Assembly (NCBI GenBank): GCA_949825025.1
Contig: OX463781.1
Span: forward strand, 3,351,667 to 3,415,666
Source: Siphlonurus alternatus
Taxonomy: Eukaryota > Arthropoda > Insecta > Ephemeroptera > Siphlonuridae
Reading direction: 5' to 3'
DNA length: 64,000 nucleotides
Numbering within the stretch: the first letter of the stretch is position 1; each line of letters begins with the position of its first letter. A program made the position numbers and the translations under genes. Positions 1-12,133 of this stretch are shown one piece after another. The notes beneath the pieces are model-generated. The model ran no database searches, was not told the DNA's origin, and was given only the letters and a program-made list of their open reading frames with translations.

Positions 1-210
1 CCTCGAATGTGTTAAATGATATCAAAAATAATTAAAAGTAATTTTTAAAATAAAAAATAAATAAAAATTTTTATATCTAATAAATTAAATTGAACTCTTT
101 TTTAATTCATTTATGCAATTAAACCTGTCATTAAAGCAAAATTATGAAGAAAACGGCGTATTCATTACAGACGATTCGAAAAAGTAGATCGGGAAATTCA
201 AATATATAAA

Positions 211-296
211 TTTCGCGAAGTTTCACGTGAAACTTTCGCGAAACTTCGCGAATATTCGCAAAACTAGCGAAATTTCGCGTGAAGCTTCGCGAAGCG
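211..296. repeat. cluster of TTCGCGAA palindromes
   Basis: Within 86 bp the self-complementary octamer TTCGCGAA, or a one-base variant, recurs at least five times, alternating with TTTCACGTGAAA-like palindromes. It reads as a decayed array of short palindromes in an otherwise very AT-rich setting. Confidence 0.75.
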
Positions 297-1314
297 TTGC
301 ATTACTGCAAACAATTTAGGACATTGCATGATTGTATGAAGTTCAAAATTAATGTTGAAATTAGATTGATAGGGAGTTTTGTACCAACGTGGCAAAATTA
401 AGAGCAGAAACAACATGAAATATATTTATCAAATTTAGTCGTATTATGAATTTAAAAAGTCAGTGAGATAGAGTTATGGAAATAAAGATTAAAAGTAATG
501 ATAAAACGCGCGCCTTAAGTGCATTAATTTCTCTCTTATTTATTATTCATATTTTTCTTTCCAAACTTTGTATTTTTAACCCAATATACAATAATTATTA
601 TTATATGAAAACATAGTAGCATAATCAGATCATTTATATATTCAATTATTGTATATTATACAAATTTTATCAAAATTAAATAGTACCCGCTAGACTAAAA
701 TTAGACAAACGTATGTTTTTTTTGTTTTTGTTTTGTTTTGTTTTCTTTCTACTTAATACGTTAGTTCTTATTATTGTTGCGTCTACAAGCAATAATTTTA
801 AACATTAATTAAAAACGAAAATATATAAGCTTTATCAATTTTATAATTTTTTGAAAACATTGCAACAACAAAATAATATAATTATCAAATATTAATAAAA
901 ATTATAAAATATTTATAATTAACCATTTTATTTATTTTATTATTTATTTTATTTTAATGACAATTGAATTCGTATCTTGCATATTTATTGGCAAGTTATA
1001 TAATATTATGTCATGCTACTAATTTTTATACAATTAATATATATTATTATATAGTTTAACATAAAAAGTGACAATATGTAAAATTAGAGCAATATTATTA
1101 TATTGCTTTTAAATACATAATCCATACACTGCCCTCTTGACCTCCAGTACATTGTAAAATTCTGCTTACTGAAAAGTTCGACAGTTCAATGACGTAATTG
1201 TGTCAAATGTTTCCTGCACTCGGCTCATTAGAGGACGCCACAGCCTATAAAAGAATTTGCAGAGACGAAATTGTCATCATTGTCTTGCCAGATCTCCAAT
1301 AAACAAGAGGTCAG

Positions 1315-1376
1315 TGTACACCTCGTCCATCACGAACGTTTCTCTGTCTGTCATTCAGTCTATGGAGGGACTTGAC
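1315..1376 (+). repeat. partial copy of the CCTCTGGACACC MITE family
   Basis: TACACCTCgtccatCACGAACGTT and TCTATGGAGG match the end and an inner part of the copies at 16497, 19852 and 48293. Truncated and diverged. Confidence 0.4.
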
Positions 1377-1475
1377 TTGGATTTTGTGATTTTCAATTGA
1401 GTGCAGCTCTTCTCGTATCTTTAAATTTTGATAAATCTGCATAGTTTGTAAACTTTAAAAAATTAGGCAGGTTAA

Positions 1476-3667
1476 CCCATTAGAGCCTGAATTAATTTTT
1501 TGTTTCAAATTTAATTTTTTTTGCTATAATTTGAAAGTATTAGGTCCCTAAGTGAGAAAAATCAAAATTTTATTTTTTTTAAATTTTAATTGAAGGTTTA
1601 ATTGACAATTAAAGAGTGATGCTAAATTGCATCGCTAGGCTCTAATGTAGTCAATTTCTGCTTTTTTGCTGTTTTGAGGTTAAGATCTCTTACAGTCCAA
1701 AAAAGTTTTTTGGGGGTCTCTAATGGGTAGGCCCTTTTGTTTTATGTCAAAACAAAAATTCAGAGGGTCCCAAGTGGGCCCTAAAGGCAAAGGACCCACT
1801 TTGACATCACTTATAGAAACAAAATAAAGTGTCAAAAATGGCAATGGCTATTCAAATTTGTTATATCTGTGTGTTGAATATAATTTTTCATGTTACTTGG
1901 AAGCATATGAAGGGACTTCAACGGGTCCCAACCAGAGGTCCCAAGGGTCCCAGAGTAGTTTTTTGCTCCCTATTCTTTTTATCATTGTAATTGAATACCA
2001 TATAGAAAGTATTATTTGAACTTATGGCATTGCAAGTCCCAAGATGCAAGTTTCATGTTGGGGCCCATGCAGGGCCTCATATGAGACCCAGGGGCCCATA
2101 ATACTCTTGCTCCTATATTTTAGTTTGGTATTTTATATATTTTCTAATGCGGTCCTCAGTGTCTTTATTCCAGTAAAGTGTAACCCGTACCCTCAAGCTA
2201 GCGATAATTTTGTAAATATACAGTTACCTTGAAAATACGGTTAACCCTTTAGTAGCGCAAAGGCAATGAGCATTACATTAGAAAATACTCAAAGTATGTA
2301 GGTTGAAAAACGGGTCACCCTTTAGTAGCGGAAAGGCAATGAGCATTACATTAGAAAATAATCAAAGTATGTAAGATGCCAAAATACAATATAAGAGCAA
2401 GCGTATTATGGGTCCCTGGGTCCCATGTGAGGCCGTGCATAGACCCCGCCATCATGTTGGGATATACCTTGCAATGCTAGCTCAAACAATACACTCGAGT
2501 GTACTGTTTTTGAGCTAGCTTTGCAAGGTATGAACATGATGGCGGTGTCTATGCACGGTCTCTCATGAGACCCAGGGACCCATAATACGCTTACTCTTAT
2601 ATTGTATTTTGGCATCTTACATATTTTCTAATGTAATGTTCATTGCCTTTGCGCTACTAAAGGGTTAACCGTATTTTCAAGGTAACTGTATATTTACAAA
2701 ATTATCGCTAGCTTGAGGGTACGGGTTACACTTTACTGGAATAAAGACACTGAGGACCGCATTAGAAAATATATAAAATACCAAACTAAAATATAGGAGC
2801 AAGAGTATTATGGGCCTCTGGGTCTCATTTGAGGCCCTGCATGGGCCCCACCATGTAACTTGCATCTTGGGATTTGCAATACCATAAGTTCAAATAATAC
2901 TTTCTATATGGTATTCAATTACAATGACAAAAAGAATAGGGAGCAAAAAACTACTCTGGGACCCTTGGGACCCCTTGTTGGGACCCGTTGAAGTCCCTTC
3001 ATATGCTTCCAAGTAACATACAAAAGTATATTCAACACACAAATAACAAATTTGAATAGCCATTACCTTTTTTGACACTTTATTCTGTTTCTATAAGTGA
3101 TGTCAAAGTGGGTCCTTTGCCTTTAGGGCCCACTTGGGACCCTCTGAATTTTTGTTTTGACATAAAACAGAAGGATCTACTCATTAGAGATCCCCCAAAA
3201 AACTTTTTTGGACTGTAAGAGGTCGTAACCTCAAAACAGCAAAAAAGCAGAAATTGACTACATTAGAGCCTAGCGATGCAATTTAGCATCACTCTTACTT
3301 GAAACGGCATATCACCCAAAATATTAATGTCAACCAACTTTTTGATTTTTTACTTCAAAGTGTAGTATGTAGGGAGCATTTTCATATAAGAATGAAAATT
3401 TTACTACAATTTTTAAAAAAGTTATTAAAATATTTGCAAAATAACTTTGAGCAGAAGGCGAACAAAATTTGTACCCCAACTTTGATTTAGCGTCTGATGG
3501 GCAATTTTTTAAAAAAAAATCAAAATTGATATATTAGCATATCTATAGTGTCAATGCATATAGTTATTGACTGTTTTTAGCAATATAGCATCGAAACTTT
3601 ATTTTTAAATATTTTTTTGCCAGGGAGTGTTTTGCGATGCTAAAATGCATCGCTAGGCTTTAATGGG
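1476..3667. mobile_element. piggyBac-type foldback element with long arms
   Basis: Flanked on both sides by TTAA (1472-1475 and 3668-3671). Tips are CCCATTAGAGCC and its inverse GGCTTTAATGGG. Long inverted arms match closely from about 1611-2240 to 2669-3295; the outermost parts of the arms differ. The TTAA duplication and CCC start are typical of the piggyBac superfamily. No transposase is present, so it is non-autonomous. The short mirrored ORFs at 2044-2232 and 2677-2865 are simply the two arms and are not genes. Confidence 0.85.
2245..2664. mobile_element. second piggyBac-type foldback element nested in the first
   Basis: Flanked by TTAA at 2241-2244 and 2665-2668, with tips CCCTTTAGTAGCG and CGCTACTAAAGGG, and inverted inner arms meeting near 2500. 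The left tip segment is tandemly duplicated (2241-2300 and 2310-2375). Its middle (GAGACCCAGGGACCCATAAT) resembles the outer element's arms, so the two are relatives. Confidence 0.85.
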
Positions 3668-3901
3668 TTAACGTTCGTGAGAGGTGTAATTACTAATTAT
3701 TAATATTTTTATATAATTAATATTTTTATTGGTTGTTTTGTAGATAACAAAATATAAATAGTGCCAAATATATATAATTGTTTTAAAATAACTTCAATTT
3801 TTTATTTTATTTAAAATTTTCTTAATAAAAGTTTAATTATTTTCTGTAACTTTTCGTAAAAAATTTACCTGAAACAGGCGGAAGTCGTCACTCACCTCTC
3901 T

Positions 3902-3936
<35 letters not shown>

Positions 3937-4734
3937 CTTTTCTTTTTTTTTTTTTTTTTTTTAAGGTTATATACTGTATATGTTAGGCTCTTATTAGAGA
4001 GCTACAAAAATTGAAGGAAATGAATTTATGCTTTTTCTCAAGATCTATCATAATTTTTTTAATCTGGAGTTCATAACATAGCATTGCGCAAGGAATAATT
4101 ATCACGAATCACGAAACTAAAGAGTAATTGATATTGTTATTGTTATAAAATTGTAATGTAAAATTGAAATAAATTTTTAAATAAAGCTGTTATTATACGA
4201 TACTATTTTTTACCTCATTGAATACAATCTTTCTGATAATAACTAATATTTCTCGTTCTTAATTGTTTTTAATTATTTGTAGTGCACTTTTTAAACTAAA
4301 TACTATATATTATTTCTTTTATTGACTTTTGCTGAGCTCATCAAAAATGTAAGATGATTGTAAAACAGCACCTACCTGTATGGCTACCAGCCTTGATAAG
4401 ACTATTGTTTTTTTTTATAAATAAAAAATATTTAAAGAAAAAATGAAATGTTTATTTGGAGATTGAATTTTCCAGTCAGGAAAAATTGCATTCAAAATTT
4501 ATGGTGTTATGATTAACGATGCAAGAAGAGACACTCGCATACTTTCTGTCAGTTCAATGGGTTGATCTGCTAATTTAACTTATACTTTAGAGTAAGATCT
4601 TGATTAATCTCATCTTTCATTAAAATGTAAAGCATCTTTGCTTCATTCATTTCTTATTAAATATGTAAAATTTCATTTTCCACCTGCCCGTCTCTTAAAA
4701 CCACTATCGTCCTGTTACCAGATTTTGCTGCAAG
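3668..4734. other. upstream region of the lectin-like gene
   Basis: AT-rich. Contains the long T tract at 3906-3962. No convincing core promoter was recognised for the gene starting at 4735; a 5' UTR exon beginning after TGTTACCAG (about 4720) is possible. Confidence 0.4.
3906..3962. repeat. poly(T) tract
   Basis: Nearly pure T with two C interruptions over 57 bp, after a short CT repeat. Confidence 0.95.
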
Positions 4735-4809
4735 ATGAAACGTAATCCGATTCTTCTCCCGTTTTTTCTCATCGCAGTGTTTACTGAATCAATGGCGTGT
4801 TCACAAAAT
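4735..4809 (+). CDS. signal-peptide exon of lectin-like gene
   Basis: Starts at ATG and reads MKRNPILLPFFLIAVFTESM, then ACSQN, ending in phase 0 at AAT followed by gtaagt. Positively charged start, a hydrophobic core of about 12 residues and small residues near a likely cleavage site make a convincing signal peptide. Confidence 0.65.
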
Positions 4810-7800
4810 GTAAGTTATTGTTATTATTCATCTTTGTTAACCTTTTAATTTTTTAATAACTTAAATTATATCAAATTAAACTTCCAAACCACTTGAATGC
4901 TTTCAGGTAAACAGATAGATATTCGTTAACTAGAATGCATACATCAGTGTAGTATAGCGTATAATCTTTTCAGTTTGTCTTTGGCTTTATGTCATGAATG
5001 TTTTCTTTTATCTTGCTCTTGCAGTACAATATTAATGGGAGGATATCGTGACATCAAACTAAAGCAAACAAGAAAAAATAAATAAATTAAAAATTCTTAA
5101 GAAATTTGTTAAAAAAAAAACTTTCACTCTAAATATGGAAGAAAAGTGTTTCACAACAATATGGTTTTAAAGTTATATAGTATAATATAATATATATTTG
5201 TATCTTAGCCAGCTCAATTAATAAATCTACCCTACGTTTATAAAACTATTTTTGCGTATTATTTTTTAAATACCGTTATTAAGAATGCAATTCCAAAACT
5301 TTTTCACCCAAACTTCGTTAAGCTTCATTATAAAATCAACAAATAATTTATTTGTGATCAATGAATTAGTATTAGGTTCACAACCACAATAATTGAGTAA
5401 TATTAATTGGCTTATATTTACAGACAGACCCACCTGTTACTGTCGACAAAACTTTCCGAAAAGAAGTCAACGTTGTAGCAAGACCACAGAGATGTGAGTA
5501 AAACAAATATCAAATTTTGTTGTAATGATATTGTAACTGTAATAATGACTATAACTGCAATTGTGAAGATTATAATTCTTGAAGCTCTGATCTCTCTTTA
5601 TGAGAATTCTAGCTTTGTGCGTTATTGATTAAGTAAAAGAATATACCTCATATAACTGCATGTATTGCAAGACGGGGGGTGGAGCTATATAGTGTCCATG
5701 GTCATCTTTGAAGTGAAGCGCGCATCTTAACTACTATGGGCAATGTGGTATTCTTTAACGCGTATGCCGCGGAGTTATTATCTTTAACATTCATCCATAG
5801 CATAACTATATAATGAGTTGCGTACCATGAATCTCATAACTCACTGCTCGCACTTCTTCTACACACACCTAGACGCCATCTATACATGAACCATCACCGC
5901 TATGGAAAGTGGACATAGTCTCTGCAAGACTTCTTGGACTTAGCCTCGGTGATAACTGTATAATGTTACAACTACAATGAACGAGTATTAATAAATGGTT
6001 ATGTCTACACTACATGTTTGTATGATTCCATATCATAGACGAGCCATCCTGCAAATCCTACAATAAGTTGATAGTATATTTATTAAGTGACTATCACTGG
6101 TGTTAGAAGTAGTTTACAGATAATAATAATATATTTTGGGCACTTATTGGACTGCATTTTCTAAATCAATTATACATTATTTATAATCAAATTTATAACA
6201 GCTAGAGTATTGTTGCTAATGTCTGCAGTCTTATAAATGAAAAACATGGAAACAGTTATTGGTTTTCATTTTAACTTATTATTATTATTTTTTTTTACAA
6301 GGATACACCCCTAAGAGCTTACAGCTCGCGGCGGGGTACTGGGTAGGGATAATTAAGGTAGGGAACGGATAGTGGCCATGGCCTGCATGCTATATACGCG
6401 TCCCAGCATTCGCTGAGGTGAGACTGAGGGAACCGTGGAAAACTTCAGTCAGGACGGACACCTCTACTTTTTCTCAATGGACCATTGAAAATTATTGTTT
6501 AATATGAAAGTTATTGTGTCTAATTGTGTCATTTTTATCACTATTTAACAAATTACAACAACAATTACCTCTATTTCAACATGAAAGCTCATTGACTAAT
6601 TATAATAACCTACTTTTGCCTCAAGGTTTAAAGGTTTAAATAATGCAAAAACAAGATTGTGATAAAATATATAATATTTCATTATTAAATTTCTTGCATT
6701 ATAAACTCAAGTTATTCAAAGCATATTTGACTGCTTGGAAAATTCGGTGAATATTTTTTCCTCCAATAGAGTTCAAAGCGGTGTTCAAATCCTTAAAATA
6801 ATAATGACGTTTATTAAATTATATTTATTAACTTGAATTTAATTTTATTTTGTCCTTTCTGTTCTTTAAACAATATCAGTGGCGTGCAGTGACTTATGAG
6901 TCAGGGTAAGCAGAGGACCTAGGAACAAGGTGGAGTAGCCCTCAGTGAGACGGCGCGTGAGCACCAATCCCAGCGCAGGGCGCGATATTTTTAAGCTACA
7001 CGTACGCCCCTCTTTTGACAATTTACGGCAATTTGCTGTTATATTTTTCAATTCGTAATTGATGCTGTAAGTATAAAATGCAATCTATTTATATCTGAAA
7101 TATTTTGGTTTCTGTCTATAATATTATTTTTAAAGTATTATAGTAGCTGAAATCTTAACATATCACGATAAACTACACCAAGTGAACAAAAAAAAATGAA
7201 GTACTTCCAATATGCATGCGTTGTGTACACGAAGGCCCATAATGCAAGCAAAGAATAAGTCAATGTCTGTCTGAATGAGCAGTGTGATGATCCCAACCAT
7301 CCCTCTCACTGACCTGCTAGCACAATGTTGCAAGTATTTATTAGTTTCTTCTCTCCTTCCTTTTAACACTTAAAAGCAGAAAATCCTGCTTATTTTGCCG
7401 TCTATTTCAAGCGGCCGAAAATCAAGACCGTAAAACTCCCAACGCTGTATATTATATGCAATGCTTTTTAAGGGAAGCTAGTATGCTAGCTTTTAAGTTT
7501 TTTCAACATATTTTATAGTCGTTTTTCAAATGGAAAACAAATTTTTTTTTCGGATTTTTTTGAAACTTTGCATTATTTTTTCACAATTTTTATCATTTAG
7601 AGGGAATCAATTTTTTTCTTTTAATTTTAAAATTTTAAGGTAAACTCTGCTTACCTTGCTTACTGTGAATGCATGCTACTGAACAATATATTAGAGTAAA
7701 TTTTCAATTTATTGGAATGAAACACAATGAGAGGTTTTCATTATTTTCTTTAGATAAATACATAATTAAAGTTTTTTTGTTTGTTCTTTGTTTACAATCA

Positions 7801-8106
7801 TTCGTGCAAAAATATATACCATTTTGAAAAAATTAGAGCAAATTTTTTAAAACAGAACTGTTCTGCATTTGAGAGTAAATAAACAAAGCATATTTTATGT
7901 ATAAAGAAAATAAATATCATATAAACAATTCCAAATAATTCAATAAATGATATTTGATTTATGTATGAAACATGTTTGAAAAATGTATTTAAATTAGAAC
8001 TGCTTTATGAAATTAGATATTCAAAGTCTTTCTATCTTCAGTTGGTGCCCTCAACATGACGAGACTTGGAGGCAAATATTACTATTTCGAGGGTGTTTAT
8101 GAGAAC
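4735..8106 (+). CDS. secreted protein, 5' part; probable C-type lectin (three exons, incomplete)
   Basis: Join 4735-4809, 5424-5493, 8042-8106; phases 0 and 1 agree. The 70 residues read as a signal peptide (MKRNPILLPFFLIAVFTES), then a short Thr/Val/Lys linker, then FGALNMTRLGGKYYYFEGVY. The LGGKYYYF segment is typical of the first beta strand of arthropod C-type lectin domains, whose family members bind sugars outside the cell, often in immunity. The remaining domain (Cys motif, EPN/QPD and WND sugar-binding loops) was not found before otp at 12.7 kb nor later on this strand. It may be a truncated gene, a pseudogene with intact early splice sites, or a gene with very distant exons. The gene is convergent with otp. 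The lectin call rests on a short segment. Confidence 0.5.
5424..5493 (+). CDS. linker exon of lectin-like gene
   Basis: Acceptor TTATATTTACAG; translation TDPPVTVDKTFRKEVNVVAR then PQR; leaves in phase 1 at AGAT followed by gtgagt. No recognisable motif of its own; it is supported by its splice sites and by frame continuity with both neighbours. Confidence 0.55.
5494..6282. other. intron 2 of the lectin-like gene, first part
   Basis: AT-rich ends; a GC-richer patch at 5670-5960 with no open frame and no clear repeat relationship inside the window. Confidence 0.4.
6283..6487 (-). mobile_element. SINE, 5S family type A, 5'-truncated
   Basis: Read on the minus strand it has the core (ACTGAAGTTTTCCACGGTTC and GAATGCTGGGACGCG), the GGCCATGGCCAC part, and the tail GCTCTTAGGGGTGTATCCTTG ending in A-rich and TAA repeats. 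It matches the full copy at 62543. The 5S head is missing. Confidence 0.8.
6877..7681. mobile_element. non-autonomous hAT element with 8-bp target duplication
   Basis: A perfect 8-bp direct repeat AACAATAT lies at 6869-6876 and 7682-7689. The tips are imperfect inverted repeats, CAGTGGCGTGCAGTGAC versus CAGTAGCATGCATTCAC. Eight-bp duplications and CAG-starting ends are hAT signatures. A second inverted motif (GGTAAGCAGAG and CTCTGCTTACC) lies just inside. No transposase frame. It sits in an intron of the lectin-like gene. Confidence 0.85.
8042..8106 (+). CDS. exon with start of C-type lectin-like domain
   Basis: Acceptor TATCTTCAG; with the preceding T it reads FGALNMTRLGGKYYYFEGVY then EN, leaving in phase 0 at GAGAAC followed by gtaaat. 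The LGGKYYYF strand is the only lectin-specific signal. Confidence 0.55.
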
Positions 8107-8377
8107 GTAAATATCATTTATATTATTTACGGCATGCATTTAGTTATTGATGTTGTACGCTTTTGCTTATTCTAATTAAGGTTTGCATTTATTCTTATAA
8201 TATGCATGATATAGATTTATTCGGTCTAGTTTTAAAATATATTATACATTAATGTAGTTCAAATTGATACAGGTGATCACTTAATTATGTTAGTTTTTAA
8301 TTTTTTCTTATAAATTCGGTTATGTAACATTATTTTTATAACACCTTTATCAAATTTTGCTGGAATTTTCATTTTAA
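8107..8377. other. sequence after the last recognised lectin exon
   Basis: AT-rich with no further exon of a lectin domain seen here, nor in 8742-12133. Confidence 0.5.
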
Positions 8378-8741
8378 ATGAGATATTAGAATGTGAAAAT
8401 TTTAGTGGCTTAATCGAAAGAAGGGGTAAAAATATGGTACTGTGATTTTTTTCAGATTTTTCTGAGAGCGGTAACTATTTTTAAAAAATTATTGAAAGTC
8501 TATTTTAATGACGTTACGGGCGGCACTGCCCTATCCTTTTTCTTAAGGAGTGCCGCCCGCGAATCCTTAAGAAAAAGGATAGGGCAGTGCCGCCCGTGAC
8601 GTCATCAAAATGGACTTTCAATAATTTTTTGAAAATAGTTCCCGGTCTCAGAAAAATCTGAAAAAAATTCACAGTACCATATAATATTTTTACCCCTTCT
8701 TTCGATTAAGCCACTATAATTTTCACATTCTAATATCTCAT
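8378..8741. mobile_element. foldback MITE (ATGAGATATTAGAATG ends)
   Basis: Almost perfect inverted repeat along its whole length: ATGAGATATTAGAATG at the left and its inverse at the right. Inside are GGGCGGCACTGCCC blocks and the motif CAGATTTTTCTGAGAGCGG followed by TTATTGAAAG, which recurs in the elements at 9383 and 13391. Confidence 0.85.
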
Positions 8742-9382
8742 AAAAATATTTCTATACAACATAACACTTTAATTACAAAATGATTCTTATAATTATCAAT
8801 AAAATATTTTCTATATTTTTGTCTTGGGTTTTATAAAAATTACCATGCGATTCAGAAAGGATTCAGTAAAATAAAACACTATGAGTTACCTATGTACAAT
8901 TTATTTATTGCACAACCCAGGCATGTAAAACATTTTTAGGGGACACTTAATTTTAGCACTAAGTAAGTATAGCTTTACATTATATATTTTTCACATAAAT
9001 CTTTTTTTAGGGTTGATGCAAAGACAGCAAAATAAAATCACCATCCAACATTTTGGTGAGATAATTAATTTTTATTTTTTTATTTATTACCCATTTTAAA
9101 TTACCGGTATCACTCACTCATTCATTCATTTTACTTTTTCACACTTTTGGTCTTTGTACAGTGATAATAAAATTTTAAAAAAATGTGTTTTCATGAAAAC
9201 TGATCAAATTTCTTCAAAAAATAATAATTAATTTTTAAAAAAATAATTTTCAACACATTGTAATCTAAAACTACATTCTAAAAAATCAAAATAATTCATA
9301 AAACAATAAATATTACAACATTTTGGACAAATATACCAAGGGTCTTTTAGTTATTTATTTTAAAATGGATAATTAAAGTTAC
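8742..9382. other. AT-rich intergenic sequence
   Basis: Low-complexity A/T runs; nothing recognisable. Confidence 0.5.
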
Positions 9383-9710
9383 AATGGAGTATCGACCTCA
9401 ATTTTTTAATTGCAGAAATGGGTGCAAAGTTATGCTACCCTGGTTTTTTTCAGATTTTTTTGAGACCGGGAACTATTTTTAAAAACTTATTGAAAGTTCT
9501 TTTTTTGACGTCACTAGGCGGCAAGCCCTATTTTTTTCTTAAGCAGCGGCGTCTCGTGACGTCACGAAAAGGACTTTCAATAATTTTTAAAAAAATAAAT
9601 AGTTCCCGGTCTCAAAAAAATCTGAAAAATATCAGGGTAGCATAACTTTGAGTTTGCACCCTCTATCCATTCCTGCAATAAAAAAAAAAAAATGAGGTCG
9701 ATACTCCATT
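9383..9710. mobile_element. foldback MITE (AATGGAGTATCGACCTCA ends)
   Basis: Inverted arms from AATGGAGTATCGACCTCA to TGAGGTCGATACTCCATT. Includes GGGTGCAAAGTTATGCTACC, the shared CAGATTTTTTTGAGACCGGG segment, and TGACGTCA sites near the centre. The same GAGGGTGCAAAGTTATGCTA part recurs at 35425, 51571, 55656 and 60703. Confidence 0.85.
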
Positions 9711-12133
9711 TATCGTTACGGAAAATAAGTCAAGAAAATACTAGCAATTTGATCTAGTTCATTGACATGCTTTTAAAGCTAAACATTTATGAAATAGCCT
9801 GGCATTAACTTGAAACATCGTTTACATTTAACAAGAAATATTATTGTTTGTTTATAAACAAAAAAATTAATACATCTGAAAATACATTTGAGATACTTTA
9901 AAACATAAATATTTTTTCAAGTATAATTGATATAGATATAGCATTTTATGATATTTCAAATTAATTTTTATTAATACATTAAAGAGTTTTAAACGAGTGA
10001 TTTTTGCACTGCCAAATAGTAGATTCTTTTAAAATTTAATTACTATAAATATTTATTTCTTTCATTTGTATAAGAAACTAATTTAATCGTTTTTATTAAT
10101 TTTAATGGTATACTTAGTATCAGGGGGGCTTACAATATTTCTTAAATATATCTTAATATATTTTAGTAGGCTCGTACAAAAATCGTATACTGACACTATC
10201 AATATTATATTCATAATAACATTGAAAAAGAAATTACTAATTAATAATAATAATATTTGTTTAATTATTTACAATATTTTTAAAAAATAATAATCATTGG
10301 ACACCATTAATTTGCTTAATTTGAAAATAAAAAACGTATACATCATCATAGTTATGTGAGAGTATCGTAGCCCACAAATTTATGTTTTAAAAATTTGTAT
10401 TTAAAAAACACACAGCACTGGACCTATCAATCGTTTTTAATCCATCAATATTTTTAAATTAATTTTATAAATTTCAATGGACAACCGACATTCATTTTTT
10501 TCATTAAAAATTAATTACTCAATTGCATAGGTGAGGTCTATAACTTTAAGCTAAGCTTAAGTTTGTTGGTTATCGTAACAATCAAAATCAACAGAGTTAA
10601 GCCTGGATTAAATTTAAACTCTATCCATAATGCAATGATGCATTATGATTTTTCTAATTTATAATTATTTTAATTCATTTTGATTAAAGTACAAAAGTGT
10701 CAAATTTTCTTTTTATTAATAATTCCTTTAAAAAAAATGTGTACTAAAACAAAATAAAATTGAAAATTAAGTAAAAAAAGACACTATATTTCCCTTGAAC
10801 CTCGCATTTTTATGCCGTAAAAAATTCACATCGGTCATCCATAAAATATATAATCATTAAAAGATATCATTATTTAAAAAATATCATACACTCATTAATT
10901 GAATAATAATATGTTTATATACAAAAGAAAAGTGATAAAACCTAAGTAACGTATATATTTATTATAAACATTCATAAAATGTTATTATTTAAACAGGCCA
11001 TCTATTTATTTTTACCTGAGTATCAGACAATCAATATTCAATTTAAAAAATGTTTATTTTTTTTATTCTTTAAAATGTCATTCAATTTTATCAACTTCAA
11101 ACTGCTTCAACCGTAAAATTAATTTTTATTAAATTTCATCAAATTTTTGACATAATGCAAAACCGATACATAATTAATTATAATTCTACAGGTACACATT
11201 TAACGAAGGTAGAGCTTGTGAAATTTTTATTTTGATTAAAGAACCTGATAATAATGAATAATACAATACATATATACTATGTTAATAGTGCAAATTTATT
11301 TAAAATTATTTATGTAAACCTATGTATGTTAATTTTAGGTAATTTTAATTAGATTTAAGTACCTGTTATGTATGATTTATGTAACAAATCTGACGTGATC
11401 TATGCTGTAAAGCCAACGATCGAAATAAAATTATTATTATTATTATTATTATTATTAACAATAGAAAATAATAATGAAGAATAGTTCGATTCAGAATAAT
11501 ATTATCTTTCTTTGAATCTGTAATGGTGATATTTCTACAACCATTCAGTTTTTAATTTTAGATTACTTTATTACTTTGAACATAGAATGTTAATTATCTT
11601 GTTTATTACATTTTAATATTTCAATTATTACAACAATTGAAATGCTCGGGATAGTGTTGAGTACAAAAACAATATCATCTGCATAAAAACTGATTATAAT
11701 CATCAAAGGACCAGCAAAGTTTATTCATTTTTTATTTTTTCTGCTTGATCCTTAGTCCTCAAGTCAATGCATAAAAAAATAAATTAATTTGCTTTCAACT
11801 TTTAATTAAGGATTAATGTCATCGCTCAATATTTTTCAATGATAAACTGAACATAATTTTACTCCATAAAAATAAAAGACACAATAACTGCTGTTTTTCT
11901 AATGCTGTAAAAAATAAACAAAAATTCGATGCATATTTTGAATAATTAATTTTTTCATGTGAAAAAAAACACTGATTTGACTAAAAGTCACAGCAGTCCC
12001 CCATTTAAAACAATGCTTAATCTTAAATGCTGAACATCTCGAAAATTTTACTGAATTTCGTTTAATTTTTATTTTAATTGTAAATTATTTCCTGTTGTCA
12101 GGAAGGTTTGCTGAAATTTTCAGAGTGGTTTAA
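9711..12133. other. AT-rich sequence between the convergent genes
   Basis: No coding exon seen. Possible 3' end of a non-LTR element at 11340-11456. Otherwise low-complexity A/T. Confidence 0.5.
11340..11456 (+). mobile_element. possible 3' end of a non-LTR retrotransposon with TTA tail
   Basis: A short GC-richer piece (GATCTATGCTGTAAAGCCAA) is followed by AATAAAA and nine TTA units. The layout matches 3' ends of TAA-tailed non-LTR elements; no coding part is present. Confidence 0.4.

Larger units (their letters stand above)
1..1475. other. AT-rich intergenic sequence
   Basis: No coding region seen. It contains the TTCGCGAA cluster (211-296), T- and AT-rich low-complexity stretches, and around 1140-1380 a GC-richer patch with CCTATAAAAG at about 1246 and AATAAA at about 1299, which resembles a promoter or part of an LTR but has no other support. 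Confidence 0.6.

Noticed and set aside
1140..1380. Possible solo LTR or promoter with CCTATAAAAG and AATAAA
   Set aside because: No matching second LTR, no clear TG/CA ends with a target duplication, and no downstream exon that fits within reach.
2044..2865. Two nearly identical 62-codon open frames facing each other
   Set aside because: They are the same sequence in the two arms of the foldback element.
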